A stretch of 59,077 nucleotides of DNA from CAZCZZ01 sp964503335 (lineage in GTDB: Bacteria > Verrucomicrobiota > Kiritimatiellia > CAIVKH01), in assembly GCA_964503335.1 (NCBI GenBank), contig CAZCZZ010000019.1, positions 1 through 59,077 of the forward strand, written 5' to 3'. Position 1 is the first letter of the stretch, and each line of letters starts with the position of its first letter. The position numbers were made by a program, and so were the translations under genes. Below the pieces are notes generated by a model, which ran no database searches, had not been told where the DNA came from, and saw nothing but the letters and a program-made list of their open reading frames with translations. Positions 25,495 to 33,751 of this stretch are shown piece by piece.

Positions 25495-25512
25495 TGTAGG
25501 GGATCCCCTACA
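25495..25512. repeat. Perfect 18-base palindrome after lacI
   Basis: TGTAGGGGATCCCCTACA is fully self-complementary, 14 bases after the lacI stop. It has no spacer loop, so a DNA site or a repeat is as likely as a terminator. Confidence 0.5.
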
Positions 25513-25611
25513 AAACGCCCATCTCGATCAAATGGCGCGCTAATCCAAGAGCGCGACAAGTGAAGTAAACTGTTCTTCACCAACGCATTACGAAGAAAGC
25601 AAAAATATTGC

Positions 25612-25662
25612 GTAAAACGCTTTACACCTTTTGGCTGTGGTGTATTACTTAAAGCGGTTTAC
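25612..25662 (+). promoter_or_regulatory. Promoter flanked by two LacI-type operator-like sites
   Basis: GTAAAACGCTTTAC (25612-25625) overlaps a possible -35 (TTTACA, 25621-25626). A possible -10 (TATTAC, 25643-25648) follows after 16 bases. TTAAAGCGGTTTAC (25649-25662) lies just downstream. Two operators around one promoter is the usual arrangement for LacI-family repression, here 130 bases after the repressor gene. It would drive the operon beginning at 25679. Confidence 0.6.
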
Positions 25663-25678
25663 CCAATCAGTGATCAAG

Positions 25679-25882
25679 ATGACTGAAGCACGGATAACGA
25701 GTGAAAGCGAAGCGATGGAAGTTGGTCTTTCCAGCGATTTTCGATTCCGTTCGGACGACGCGAAATCGCGGGCTTCGGCTCTTGAGAGCAGTGCGAGACT
25801 TTTGAAGCGAATGCTGTGGAGCATGCAGGACAACGGATTCGACAACGCATGGGATGCGCAGTTGCGCGGGGGTGAAGCATGA
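25679..25882 (+). CDS. Small Ser/Ala-rich protein of unknown function
   Basis: 67 residues, soluble, no leader, mixed charge (MTEARITSESEAMEVG, then DDAKSRASALESSARLLKRM). I do not recognise the family. I chose ATG 25679 because an in-frame start at 25631 lies within the promoter-operator region. The stop overlaps the next ATG by 4 bases (ATGATG), so it is coupled to the secreted protein at 25879. It is the first gene after the double operator and therefore probably the leader gene of the LacI-controlled operon. A small cytoplasmic regulator or chaperone is possible, but nothing in the sequence proves it. Confidence 0.5.
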   Translation: MTEARITSESEAMEVGLSSDFRFRSDDAKSRASALESSARLLKRMLWSMQDNGFDNAWDAQLRGGEA

Positions 25883-26226
25883 TGAACTCAATCAAGACGG
25901 CGGGTCTTATGGCAATGGTCGTGGGAATGCTGGTTCCTTCGTTGGGAATTGCTGCAATCACGATGTCGTCACCCGTTGCCGAGCCTGCCGGGTGTGTTTT
26001 CGAGGAACTGTCTTCCTCGCTCCACGAGGATGCTCCGATACGCGTGAGTGAGCATATTACGCAATGGTCGGACCGCAACACGGCGCCTGTAAAGGTGCGT
26101 GTATTCATGGCGCCGGGCTTCGAAATGCCGGCGGGTAACACCATACGTTTTCTTTTCGACAAAAAGATTGAACATCTCGAGCAGTCGAGTGTCGAAGAGA
26201 ACAAGGATTTGAATCTACAACCGTAG
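25879..26226 (+). CDS. Small secreted protein of unknown function
   Basis: 115 residues with a signal peptide (about 1-26, MAMVVGMLVPSLGIAA). The mature part is about 90 residues with one Cys and a beta-like middle (PVKVRVFMAPGF, NTIRFLFDKKI). No known domain is recognised. It overlaps the preceding small gene by 4 bases. Its stop codon lies in the first of two GC-rich hairpins at 26222-26291. Position between the operator pair and the subtilase suggests a secreted accessory to that system. Confidence 0.6.
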   Translation: MMNSIKTAGLMAMVVGMLVPSLGIAAITMSSPVAEPAGCVFEELSSSLHEDAPIRVSEHITQWSDRNTAPVKVRVFMAPGFEMPAGNTIRFLFDKKIEHLEQSSVEENKDLNLQP

Positions 26227-26291
26227 CCGACGCCCCCCTGAGCACCTGCGTCGGTTACGTCGCCCTCCCGGCCCCCCCCGGCCGGGAGGGC
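26222..26291 (+). other. Two tandem GC-rich hairpins in an operon gap
   Basis: Hairpin 1 pairs CGTAGCCGACGC (26222-26233) with GCGTCGGTTACG (26248-26259), one G-T wobble. Hairpin 2 pairs GCCCTCCCGGCC (26262-26273) with GGCCGGGAGGGC (26280-26291), perfect, around a C6 loop. The stop of the upstream gene is in hairpin 1. They lie 22 bases before the next ATG, which has no clear ribosome site. They could attenuate transcription or set mRNA stability; neither has a T-run. Confidence 0.6.
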
Positions 26292-26313
26292 CCCCCTCCT
26301 CAAAGATTCGATC

Positions 26314-27114
26314 ATGAGTTCGAACCCAAAAGTAACGATCACGATCGTCGCTCTGTCCGTTCTCGGATTGCTCGTGGGCGCATGGATGCTTCTTTGCGGC
26401 AACTTCCACCTTGCGAATCACGACGCGGCGCCAACGCACACGACACACCTTTCTCCATCCGCGAAGAGTGAGAAGGCCAACGCGCAGGCGGGAACAGCGC
26501 AGGAAGATCGGGTCGGCAAAGCGTCAAAGGCATCGAGTGAGGCCGCTGGTGCGTCCGTTGTGTCGCCCGAGACCTCAAAGCAGTCCGCACAGCCGGTCGA
26601 CACGCGCAGCGACCCGGGTGCAGCGCAGGAATCGGGCAGCGGTGGCTCCGGGGTGGGCCGTGCCTCAGAGATTCCATTGAGTCTGTTTGGCGACGGCGTG
26701 ACGCGAGCGGACGTGCAGCGTGCGCAGCAGGAGATGAAAGCGCGCGGCTTTCCGGCCTCGCATATCGAGGACCCCGCGCTGGTTCGGCAGTTCGTCGGTC
26801 ACCGCAACGTGGAGACGATGATCTTCTCGTCCGTAGAACTTCCGGACACGGCTTCGGCGAATGAGGCGGTCCCATTCATCGCCAGCGGCACCATGCCCGA
26901 TCCTTCCTTCACGTTTGAATCGTGGGACGTGCGCGTGAAGGACCGGGACATTGTCGTGCGCCCACTGGGTTCCAGATCGGGCCAACCGGTGGCCGCAGTT
27001 GTCGTGCCCGTGCAATTTGCTGGCGAGATCCCGGGTCTCTCGCCGGGCGAGTACAACGTCCACTTCGTGGGCCTTGGCAGCAAGAGCTTCGATACGAAGC
27101 TGACCATCCGTTGA
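26314..27114 (+). CDS. Membrane-anchored protein with long low-complexity linker, unknown function
   Basis: 266 residues. One N-terminal transmembrane segment (about 8-28, TITIVALSVLGLLVGAWMLL) is followed by a Ser/Ala/Gly-rich linker (about 35-120, for example ASKASSEAAGASVV and AAQESGSGGSGVG) and a compact C-terminal domain (about 125-266) that looks like mixed alpha/beta with a final beta-rich part (AGEIPGLSPGEYNVHFVGL). The layout, anchor-linker-domain, fits a periplasmic or surface-facing protein. I do not recognise the domain. It lies between the hairpins at 26222 and the subtilase (19-base gap), so it is likely part of the same transcript. Confidence 0.65.
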   Translation: MSSNPKVTITIVALSVLGLLVGAWMLLCGNFHLANHDAAPTHTTHLSPSAKSEKANAQAGTAQEDRVGKASKASSEAAGASVVSPETSKQSAQPVDTRSDPGAAQESGSGGSGVGRASEIPLSLFGDGVTRADVQRAQQEMKARGFPASHIEDPALVRQFVGHRNVETMIFSSVELPDTASANEAVPFIASGTMPDPSFTFESWDVRVKDRDIVVRPLGSRSGQPVAAVVVPVQFAGEIPGLSPGEYNVHFVGLGSKSFDTKLTIR

Positions 27115-27133
27115 TTCTTCAAAAGGTGCGCAA

Positions 27134-30100
27134 ATGAATTTCAAAAACAAAACTGAAACAACCAGCAGGGTAAAACGTTTCGCCTTGTTGGGTGCGATGA
27201 CGCTTTCCACAACGGCGCTGGCGCTCGACACGCAAGAGCGGAACTTCTTCGGCATCACAGCCCTGACGAATGCGTCGCCGAATATGACCGGTGGCGGATT
27301 CGCCGTCGCTGTTTCCGATACGGAATTCGACCTGACGCATCCCGGGCTGGGCTGGATCAACGCAAACGAGAACTTCGATACGTGGAATGGTTCAACAAGT
27401 TCGATCTCGAATCTGCGGCAGAAGAACCCGCGCATTCTTTCGTCAGCCATGGCCTCGCTATCGCCCACCACATGGTCGATCTACCGTCACGGCGACTTCA
27501 TCCAGGCCTTCACGCTGCCGGTTGGCGTGAACAACACGATATCGAATCGCTTCTGGAGTACCCACGGAACGGCTGTGGCGGGCACAGCGGCGGGGAACTC
27601 GCCTGCGAACGCCGGTGTAGCCCCTGCGGCGAAGCTCGTCCTCGCGGGGGATACGGAGAACTTCCAGCTCGGCATGAGCTTGTCGCCGGAAGCGAATGCC
27701 TTCCAGGTGGCTGCGATCAACCGGAGCTTCACGGGATCTACGTTCCTACCCGCGACTGTTCGACGTAACACGGGCGTAATCACCGTGAACGCGGCCGGGA
27801 ACAGCTTTCGCAACACGTGGGGTGGGATTCTGGAAGTTTACGGGATCTCGCCGAGCGTTCAGTCCGTACGCTGGCTCGACGAGGTGGGCTATGACGTGAT
27901 CGCGGGTGGCCTCTCGCTGATCGGTGATACGACGGCAGAAGTCTCTGCCTGGGGATCGCAGCGCAACCAGGAGACGATCTTTGCGGACTACTGTGTGACG
28001 ACCTACTCGCCGGACGGCCTGGATGGCGGCTGGTGCGGCACGTCGTTCGCGGCGCCGTTCACAGCAGGCGCCGTGACGCTGTTGCAGCAGGCGTATGCGG
28101 AAACGCACAGCAATACGGTCATGACGACACCGCAGGTCCTGCGCGTGTTCCGGAAGTCCGCGCGGTTCGTGGACGACAACAACACGGGCCTCCGCTATCA
28201 CGTGATCACGATGAACGCCGCGGTGCCCCAGGCGCGCGCTTACAACGGTGATCCGTCGCTGGAGCCCAACTTTACGAACAGCTTCCCGCTCGTGGCCCGG
28301 GTGAATCCGGCTACACCGATCGTTCCCCATTTTGTCGATCCGAACTACTTCCGCGTGGACCCCGTCTATCGCACCAACCAGTTCGGCGAGGCCCTCTTCA
28401 CCGTTCCCACCATGGTCAGTAACGCCATGGAGTTCAGCGGCAATACGGGTGGGGCCGAAGCCAATGTCGCCATCCGGAACGGCTGGGGTGATATCGCGGT
28501 TGTGGATCTGACGAAAGCCGGCAAGCAGCTATCGATCGCCTTCGACTTCAACGCCCAGGTCATGGGGAGCGGACAGTCTGCGGATTTCTACGTCGGCGTC
28601 AAAGAAATGGTCGGCAGCAAGCAGTTCATGGATTCGAACCTTCTGAACGACGCAATCAGCGCCGGCCGAATCGCATTCCGCTTCACGCACGAATCGTCGG
28701 GCTCCACGACCATTCGCGCCCTGCGCTGTACGGAAGAGCCGGTGCCAGGGCAGGTGTGGGGACGACCCAACTCCTGGAGCGAGCCGGCATGGGACAGCAG
28801 TCCTCTGGCCACCGTGGCGGTTACCAATCTTACGCGCGGCGCGTATCCTCGTGTGCAGGCCGATTTCACCGCATCCCGGATGAAGCTCACGATTGCAGGC
28901 CAGGTCATCATGGATGTAGCCCACGGAATTTCAGCCACTCCGCTGACGCGTTCGACGCCCTACGTCCACTTCAAGAACCAGAATGGCGCACACAAACAGC
29001 GCCTCCGGCAGTTCGTCGCTACTACGACGCAGGAAGCGACGCCGGTGATCAGCATCAAGTCCACGCGTACCCGCGCCATTGAGGGCGTTGGTGCCCCGAT
29101 GGGCTCGTATGGACAGATTACATTCGACCGCGGCGTGGCGTCGGCGACACCGCTCACGATCAACTACCAGACCACCGGCAGCGCGTTGAACGGGTCGGAC
29201 TACGAGCAACTTCCGGGTTCGGTCACAATTCCCGCCGGACTCGCGACGGCCGATGCATTCATCCGTCCGCTGAATGACGCCACTGTGGAATCAACGGAAG
29301 GCGTCAGCCTGCAGATCCTGCCGGGTGCCGGTTATGTCCTCGCGCCCGTCAGCGCGGCGGGCGTGACGATCGAAGACTTCAGCGACGCGGATGCGGACGG
29401 CCTGCCGAACACCTTCGAGGATCGTAACGCCGACGGAAGCTTCATTGATGACGACTCGGACAGGGACCTGCTTCCCGACTACGTGGACGAGGACGACGAC
29501 AACGACTCGCTGGGCACGTCGACTGAACGCTTTGTGAACGGCGCGCCGGGCTTCCGGGACACGGACAACGACGGTATCCAGGACTATCTCGACGAAGATG
29601 ACGACAACGACGGACGCATTACGCGTCGCGAAGACCGCAACGGCAACGGGAGTGTGCTTGATGACGATTCCGATGCCGATGGCACGCCGGACTACCTCGA
29701 CCCCGACATCTCGTACAACTCCAACTACGCGTCCATGACCGTGGCGGGAACCTTCAACGGCTGGGTTGCGAGCCTCAACAACATGCGCCTTGTGGATGAC
29801 AATGTCTGGCGAGCCGACATCGTCCTGACCAATCAGTCGGCGGTTCGGCTGAAGTTTGTCGCGAACGGTTCATGGTCGATCAACTGGGGTGAACAGAACC
29901 AGACCGACAAGGACATCCCGGTGCAGGGCGTCGCAGAGTCCGGAAACCTCGACGTGCTCGTCAATGGCACGCTGACGGGCACCTATCGCTTCACGTTCAA
30001 CGAGATCAGCCGTGCCTATACGATTGAGCTGCTGCCGCCGCCGGACAGCGATAGCGATGGAATGCCCGACGCCTGGGAGATCATGCACGGATTGAATCCG

Positions 30101-33100
30101 AATGACGCCGCGGACTCCGGGCTGGATCCGGATGCGGACGGCTACTCGAATCTCCAGGAGTTCCAGAATGGAACGAACCCCAACGTCTACAACCCGCCCG
30201 TCTCGGTCTACTCCAACATGACCGTTGCCGGGACGTTCAACGGATGGAACGCGACCCTTGCGAACATGACATTGATTTCGAACTACACCTGGCGCGCGGA
30301 CCTGACGCTGACCAACCAGTCGTCCGTCCGCCTCAAGTTCGTCGCGAACAAGTCCTGGTCCCTGAATTGGGGCGAGTCCAACCAGACCGAATTCGGCCTG
30401 CCGGTTCTCGGAACTTCCGAAGCGGGTGGGGGAGACATCATCCTGCACGGAACACTTCATGGCCGTCACCGCTTCACGTTCAATGAGCAGACCCGGGTCT
30501 ATTCGATCCAATGGCTTCCCCCGGTGGATACGGATGGCGATGGAATGACGGATGACTGGGAATCGGCCAACGGTTTGGACCCGAACGATCCGTCGGACCG
30601 GCTCCAGGATCTGGACGGCGACGGCTTGGTCAACCAGGCTGAGTACAACCTCGGCACGAACCCCGCCCTGAAAGATTCGGACTACGACGGACTGCAGGAT
30701 TCGAACGACATGAATCCCGTCCAGCCTGCCTATGCCCAGGTGACGCTCACGCCCGTGCTGCAAGGCTCGATCAACCGCTATGGTGGATTCGATGTTCCCA
30801 ACTTCACGTACACGTTCGAAACAGGTCGCGTGCACTGGGTGACGTCCTATCGAAACTATAACCGCTACCGCGGTTACCTGCGCTTCAATCTGTCGTCCCT
30901 GCCCTCCGGAGCCGACATCCGGAACATGGTTCTGCGCTACAAGGCCAACGGTTCGTCGGCCGTGCAGCAGAGTTACATTGCGACGGCGCTCGGCACGCAG
31001 GACCCGACAATCAGCGGTGGCGCACAGTCCACCTTCGCATCCTTCGACACGGCGCCAACCACGCAGGGCCAGGTGATCGAATATGCGCTCGGCTCGGGAC
31101 GCGAAGAGAATCTTGTCCTGCAGGAGCCGTTCCGCGTGGACGCTGAAAATCGTCCCGCGACGCCTTTCTGGAACCTCGGCATCAACAACACGGACTCCAG
31201 TTACGACGCCCGCTGGGTGGACATGACGAATCTTTCGCTGGTCATTTCATACGAGGCCTACACATCGGCCTACAACGCCGTCAGCGCGGTCGGCACGTTC
31301 AACGGTTGGAACGCCGCCGTGAAGAACATGAAACTTGTGAACCACTACACGTGGGAATGGGTGGCCTCGTTCACAAACCAGTCCGCAGTGCGCTTCAAGT
31401 TCATTGCGAACAACGGATGGACCATCAACTGGGGCGAGCAGAACCAGTCGGACCTTGATCTGCCGTTGGTCGGGACGACGGAGCTTGGCAACTTCGGCGA
31501 CATTCTCGTGAACGGCACGCTCAACGGGAGCTACCGTTTCCGCTTCAACGAGCAGACGCGCGCCTACACGGTCGAGAAGATCACCCCGGGTGATTTCGAT
31601 GGCGACGGTATGCCGGATGCGTGGGAGCTGACGCACGGCTTCAATCCCAACGACGCATCCGACGGCACTGCTGATGCTGACGCCGATGGCCTGACGAATG
31701 CGTCGGAGTATGAAGCCGGTGCGCATCCGCGGCGGAACGACAGCGACTTCGACGGCATTCTGGACGGAGCCGATGCACAGCCGCTGGTTTCGGCCTATCC
31801 CCAGCTCTTAACGGCCGCCACGCACCTCGGCTCGATGGAGTCGGTCGTCAGCAATGGTGTCACGACGTACACACACAGCCTGTCCGGCAGCAGATGGGGT
31901 GGTCCGGATATTCTCGGCTTCTTGCGGTTCAACGTCGCGACTGTTCCGGATGCGGCGCGCATTCGCGGCGCCTATCTGCTGTACCGCGGTGGCGTGACCG
32001 CTGCGACCGGGCCGACGGAAACGAAGATCGCTTCGCTGGGGCAGGTTGACCCGCTCGCGACAAACGATCTCGAGTCCCTGTTCACGGCCATGAAGGCCGC
32101 GCCTGCCCTGCAGTATGCATCAACCAACGTGTTCCCGCTGGCTGGTGGCGAGCAGGTGTTCGACTTCGGCACAAATGTTGAAGCAAGCATCGCGCGACGT
32201 TTCAGCAACGACACATGGTCCGTCTGCTTCGAGAAGTGGCCCTACTACTTCGACTCCATTGCATTTCTTTCCAATGCGACGCTGGTCGTGACGTACGAGA
32301 CGAACGCGGCATTTCGATCGAGCTACTCCAACATGACCGTGGCGGGAACGTTCAACGGCTGGAATCAGGCGCTCAACACCATGCGCCTCGTCGCGGACTA
32401 CACGTGGTCGTTTGATGCAACGCTCTCCAACGCCAGCGCGACACGCTTCAAGTTCGTTGCGAACTCTTCATGGGCGTCGAACTGGGGCGAATCGAATCAA
32501 AGCGATCGTGAAATTCCGATGTCCGCCGAAGCCGAGTCGGGAAGCCAGGACATCCTGATCGACGGCACCCTGAACGGAACGTATCGATTCACCTTCAACG
32601 AGCAGACCCGCGCCTATTCGGTGACCGTGGTGCCGCCTCTGGATACAGACGCCGACGGGATGCCGGATGGGTGGGAGATCCAGTACTTCCTGAACCCGGA
32701 CGATCCGAGTGATGCCCAGGATGACCAGGATGCAGACGGCTTCACCAACTTGCGTGAATACAGGAACGGCACGGACCCGCTCGTGTGGAATCCGATGCTG
32801 AAGACCCACAACAGCATGACCGTCGCGGGTTCATTTAACGCTTGGAACGCGGGCGCGAACAACATGGTTCTCGTGGACAACCACCTGTGGCGTTACGAGA
32901 CCGTCCTGTCGGCCCCTGGCGAGGTCCAGTTCAAGTTCGCGGCGAATGGTTCCTGGAGCTTGAATTGGGGTGAAAACAACCAGGCGGACTTCACCGAACC
33001 GGCATCGGGTACGGCCGAGCAGACGGGTGGGAACATCCGGATCCAAGGACCACTCGCGGGGACATTCGAGATACTCTTCAACGAAGCAGACAAGACCTAC

Positions 33101-33484
33101 TCCATCAGAAAGATCTCGACGACTTCGGAACCTGGGCACGGCTCCATTGTCCACGGGTTGGGAGTCCTCGGCTTCTCCACCGGCCCCGACGATGCGGATG
33201 GCGATGGTTGCTCAAATTCGGCGGAGCTGATTGCCGGTACAGACCCGCAAGATGGCGACTCGTACCTTCGGACTGAACTCGGCCTCGTCGAAGGCGTCTG
33301 GACCCTGTCGTGGCCCGGTTCTTCGGGTCGGATCTACGAGGTGAGCACCCAGACGGGGCTGACTGGTGAATGGCAGATCCTGCCCGGTTGCGAAGCAATT
33401 CCGGGCGCCGATGGAACCATGTCGATCGAGATTGAACCCGCGGAAGGCGACTCGGTCTTCTTCCGTGTCCAAGTGAAACAATAA
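27134..33484 (+). CDS. Giant secreted S8 subtilase with five glycogen/starch-binding-like modules
   Basis: 2116 residues with a signal peptide ending STTALA (about residue 30). The S8 triad is complete: Asp62 (AVSDTEFD), His144 (STHGTAVAG) and Ser304 (GTSFAAPFTAG), with oxyanion Asn223 (NAAGNS). A Calx-beta domain (about 29050-29370 nt) and an Asp-rich thrombospondin-3-like stalk follow. Then come five E-set/CBM48-like modules (each near MTVAGTFNGWN, then FKFVANxSWxxNWGE), interleaved with Asp-rich linkers and two DNRLRE-like beta domains (GYLRFNLSSLP, GFLRFNVATVP). The C-terminus has the Asp-rich plus beta module (GRIYEVSTQTGL). Subtilases cleave proteins, while these modules resemble glycogen/starch binders, so the enzyme may act at glucan-bound protein targets. 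No propeptide is obvious. Confidence 0.93.
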   Translation: MNFKNKTETTSRVKRFALLGAMTLSTTALALDTQERNFFGITALTNASPNMTGGGFAVAVSDTEFDLTHPGLGWINANENFDTWNGSTSSISNLRQKNPRILSSAMASLSPTTWSIYRHGDFIQAFTLPVGVNNTISNRFWSTHGTAVAGTAAGNSPANAGVAPAAKLVLAGDTENFQLGMSLSPEANAFQVAAINRSFTGSTFLPATVRRNTGVITVNAAGNSFRNTWGGILEVYGISPSVQSVRWLDEVGYDVIAGGLSLIGDTTAEVSAWGSQRNQETIFADYCVTTYSPDGLDGGWCGTSFAAPFTAGAVTLLQQAYAETHSNTVMTTPQVLRVFRKSARFVDDNNTGLRYHVITMNAAVPQARAYNGDPSLEPNFTNSFPLVARVNPATPIVPHFVDPNYFRVDPVYRTNQFGEALFTVPTMVSNAMEFSGNTGGAEANVAIRNGWGDIAVVDLTKAGKQLSIAFDFNAQVMGSGQSADFYVGVKEMVGSKQFMDSNLLNDAISAGRIAFRFTHESSGSTTIRALRCTEEPVPGQVWGRPNSWSEPAWDSSPLATVAVTNLTRGAYPRVQADFTASRMKLTIAGQVIMDVAHGISATPLTRSTPYVHFKNQNGAHKQRLRQFVATTTQEATPVISIKSTRTRAIEGVGAPMGSYGQITFDRGVASATPLTINYQTTGSALNGSDYEQLPGSVTIPAGLATADAFIRPLNDATVESTEGVSLQILPGAGYVLAPVSAAGVTIEDFSDADADGLPNTFEDRNADGSFIDDDSDRDLLPDYVDEDDDNDSLGTSTERFVNGAPGFRDTDNDGIQDYLDEDDDNDGRITRREDRNGNGSVLDDDSDADGTPDYLDPDISYNSNYASMTVAGTFNGWVASLNNMRLVDDNVWRADIVLTNQSAVRLKFVANGSWSINWGEQNQTDKDIPVQGVAESGNLDVLVNGTLTGTYRFTFNEISRAYTIELLPPPDSDSDGMPDAWEIMHGLNPNDAADSGLDPDADGYSNLQEFQNGTNPNVYNPPVSVYSNMTVAGTFNGWNATLANMTLISNYTWRADLTLTNQSSVRLKFVANKSWSLNWGESNQTEFGLPVLGTSEAGGGDIILHGTLHGRHRFTFNEQTRVYSIQWLPPVDTDGDGMTDDWESANGLDPNDPSDRLQDLDGDGLVNQAEYNLGTNPALKDSDYDGLQDSNDMNPVQPAYAQVTLTPVLQGSINRYGGFDVPNFTYTFETGRVHWVTSYRNYNRYRGYLRFNLSSLPSGADIRNMVLRYKANGSSAVQQSYIATALGTQDPTISGGAQSTFASFDTAPTTQGQVIEYALGSGREENLVLQEPFRVDAENRPATPFWNLGINNTDSSYDARWVDMTNLSLVISYEAYTSAYNAVSAVGTFNGWNAAVKNMKLVNHYTWEWVASFTNQSAVRFKFIANNGWTINWGEQNQSDLDLPLVGTTELGNFGDILVNGTLNGSYRFRFNEQTRAYTVEKITPGDFDGDGMPDAWELTHGFNPNDASDGTADADADGLTNASEYEAGAHPRRNDSDFDGILDGADAQPLVSAYPQLLTAATHLGSMESVVSNGVTTYTHSLSGSRWGGPDILGFLRFNVATVPDAARIRGAYLLYRGGVTAATGPTETKIASLGQVDPLATNDLESLFTAMKAAPALQYASTNVFPLAGGEQVFDFGTNVEASIARRFSNDTWSVCFEKWPYYFDSIAFLSNATLVVTYETNAAFRSSYSNMTVAGTFNGWNQALNTMRLVADYTWSFDATLSNASATRFKFVANSSWASNWGESNQSDREIPMSAEAESGSQDILIDGTLNGTYRFTFNEQTRAYSVTVVPPLDTDADGMPDGWEIQYFLNPDDPSDAQDDQDADGFTNLREYRNGTDPLVWNPMLKTHNSMTVAGSFNAWNAGANNMVLVDNHLWRYETVLSAPGEVQFKFAANGSWSLNWGENNQADFTEPASGTAEQTGGNIRIQGPLAGTFEILFNEADKTYSIRKISTTSEPGHGSIVHGLGVLGFSTGPDDADGDGCSNSAELIAGTDPQDGDSYLRTELGLVEGVWTLSWPGSSGRIYEVSTQTGLTGEWQILPGCEAIPGADGTMSIEIEPAEGDSVFFRVQVKQ
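27170..27183. promoter_or_regulatory. Possible LacI-type operator inside the subtilase start
   Basis: GTAAAACGTTTCGC contains AAACGTTT, the palindromic core seen at 7695. It lies 36 bases into the subtilase gene and may be chance, since it codes for part of the leader (RVKRF). Confidence 0.3.
29735..33120 (+). repeat. Five copies of a roughly 305-base E-set/CBM48-like module
   Basis: Copies begin near 29735, 30218, 31279, 32332 and 32816. Each codes for about 100 residues: an opening (T)VAGTFNGWN, a middle LTNQSxVRxKFVAN with NWGExNQ, and a close GxYRFxFNEQTRxYxI. Copy 5 is the most diverged (TVAGSFNAWN, LFNEADKTYSI). Asp-rich linkers separate copies 1-2 and 4-5; DNRLRE-like domains separate 2-3 and 3-4. 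Confidence 0.85.
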
Positions 33485-33496
33485 GCGGAGCAAACC

Positions 33497-33751
33497 ATGA
33501 AAACGTCCATGTCCTCTCCCACAATGAGCGAATCGGAAGATCCTTCCTGGCTGGAGAACACGTCGCTCATGGCCAAATGGCGATCCATGAAGGAAGAGAT
33601 CCTTCGTCACAAGTGGCTGGAGAGCGAGAAAGAGGGACGCGACATCGGGTGGGAGCGGGCTTTTGTCAACTGGATGGCACACCATCGCGTTGACTTCGAA
33701 CGCCAAGGAACAGCCGCCGGAATGGGTGCGGGTTCGTGCAATGAATCCTGA
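33497..33751 (+). CDS. Small charged protein with a HKWLESEKEGRDIGWERA motif
   Basis: 84 residues, no leader, very basic/acidic middle: MAKWRSMKEEILRHKW then LESEKEGRDIGWERAFVNWM. The motif recalls short proteins near other PVC genes, but I cannot name the family. It starts 12 bases after the subtilase stop with GCGGAGCAAACC before ATG, so it is probably the next gene of the operon. The end (GTAAGMG-like, Gly/Ser rich) looks unlike the rest, and the next frame (33741) overlaps by 11 bases. A late frame shift is possible. Confidence 0.6.
   Translation: MKTSMSSPTMSESEDPSWLENTSLMAKWRSMKEEILRHKWLESEKEGRDIGWERAFVNWMAHHRVDFERQGTAAGMGAGSCNES

Noticed and set aside
27170..27183. Operator inside the subtilase coding start as a confident site
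   Set aside because: The 8-base core also encodes part of the leader and could arise by chance, so it is listed only with low confidence.
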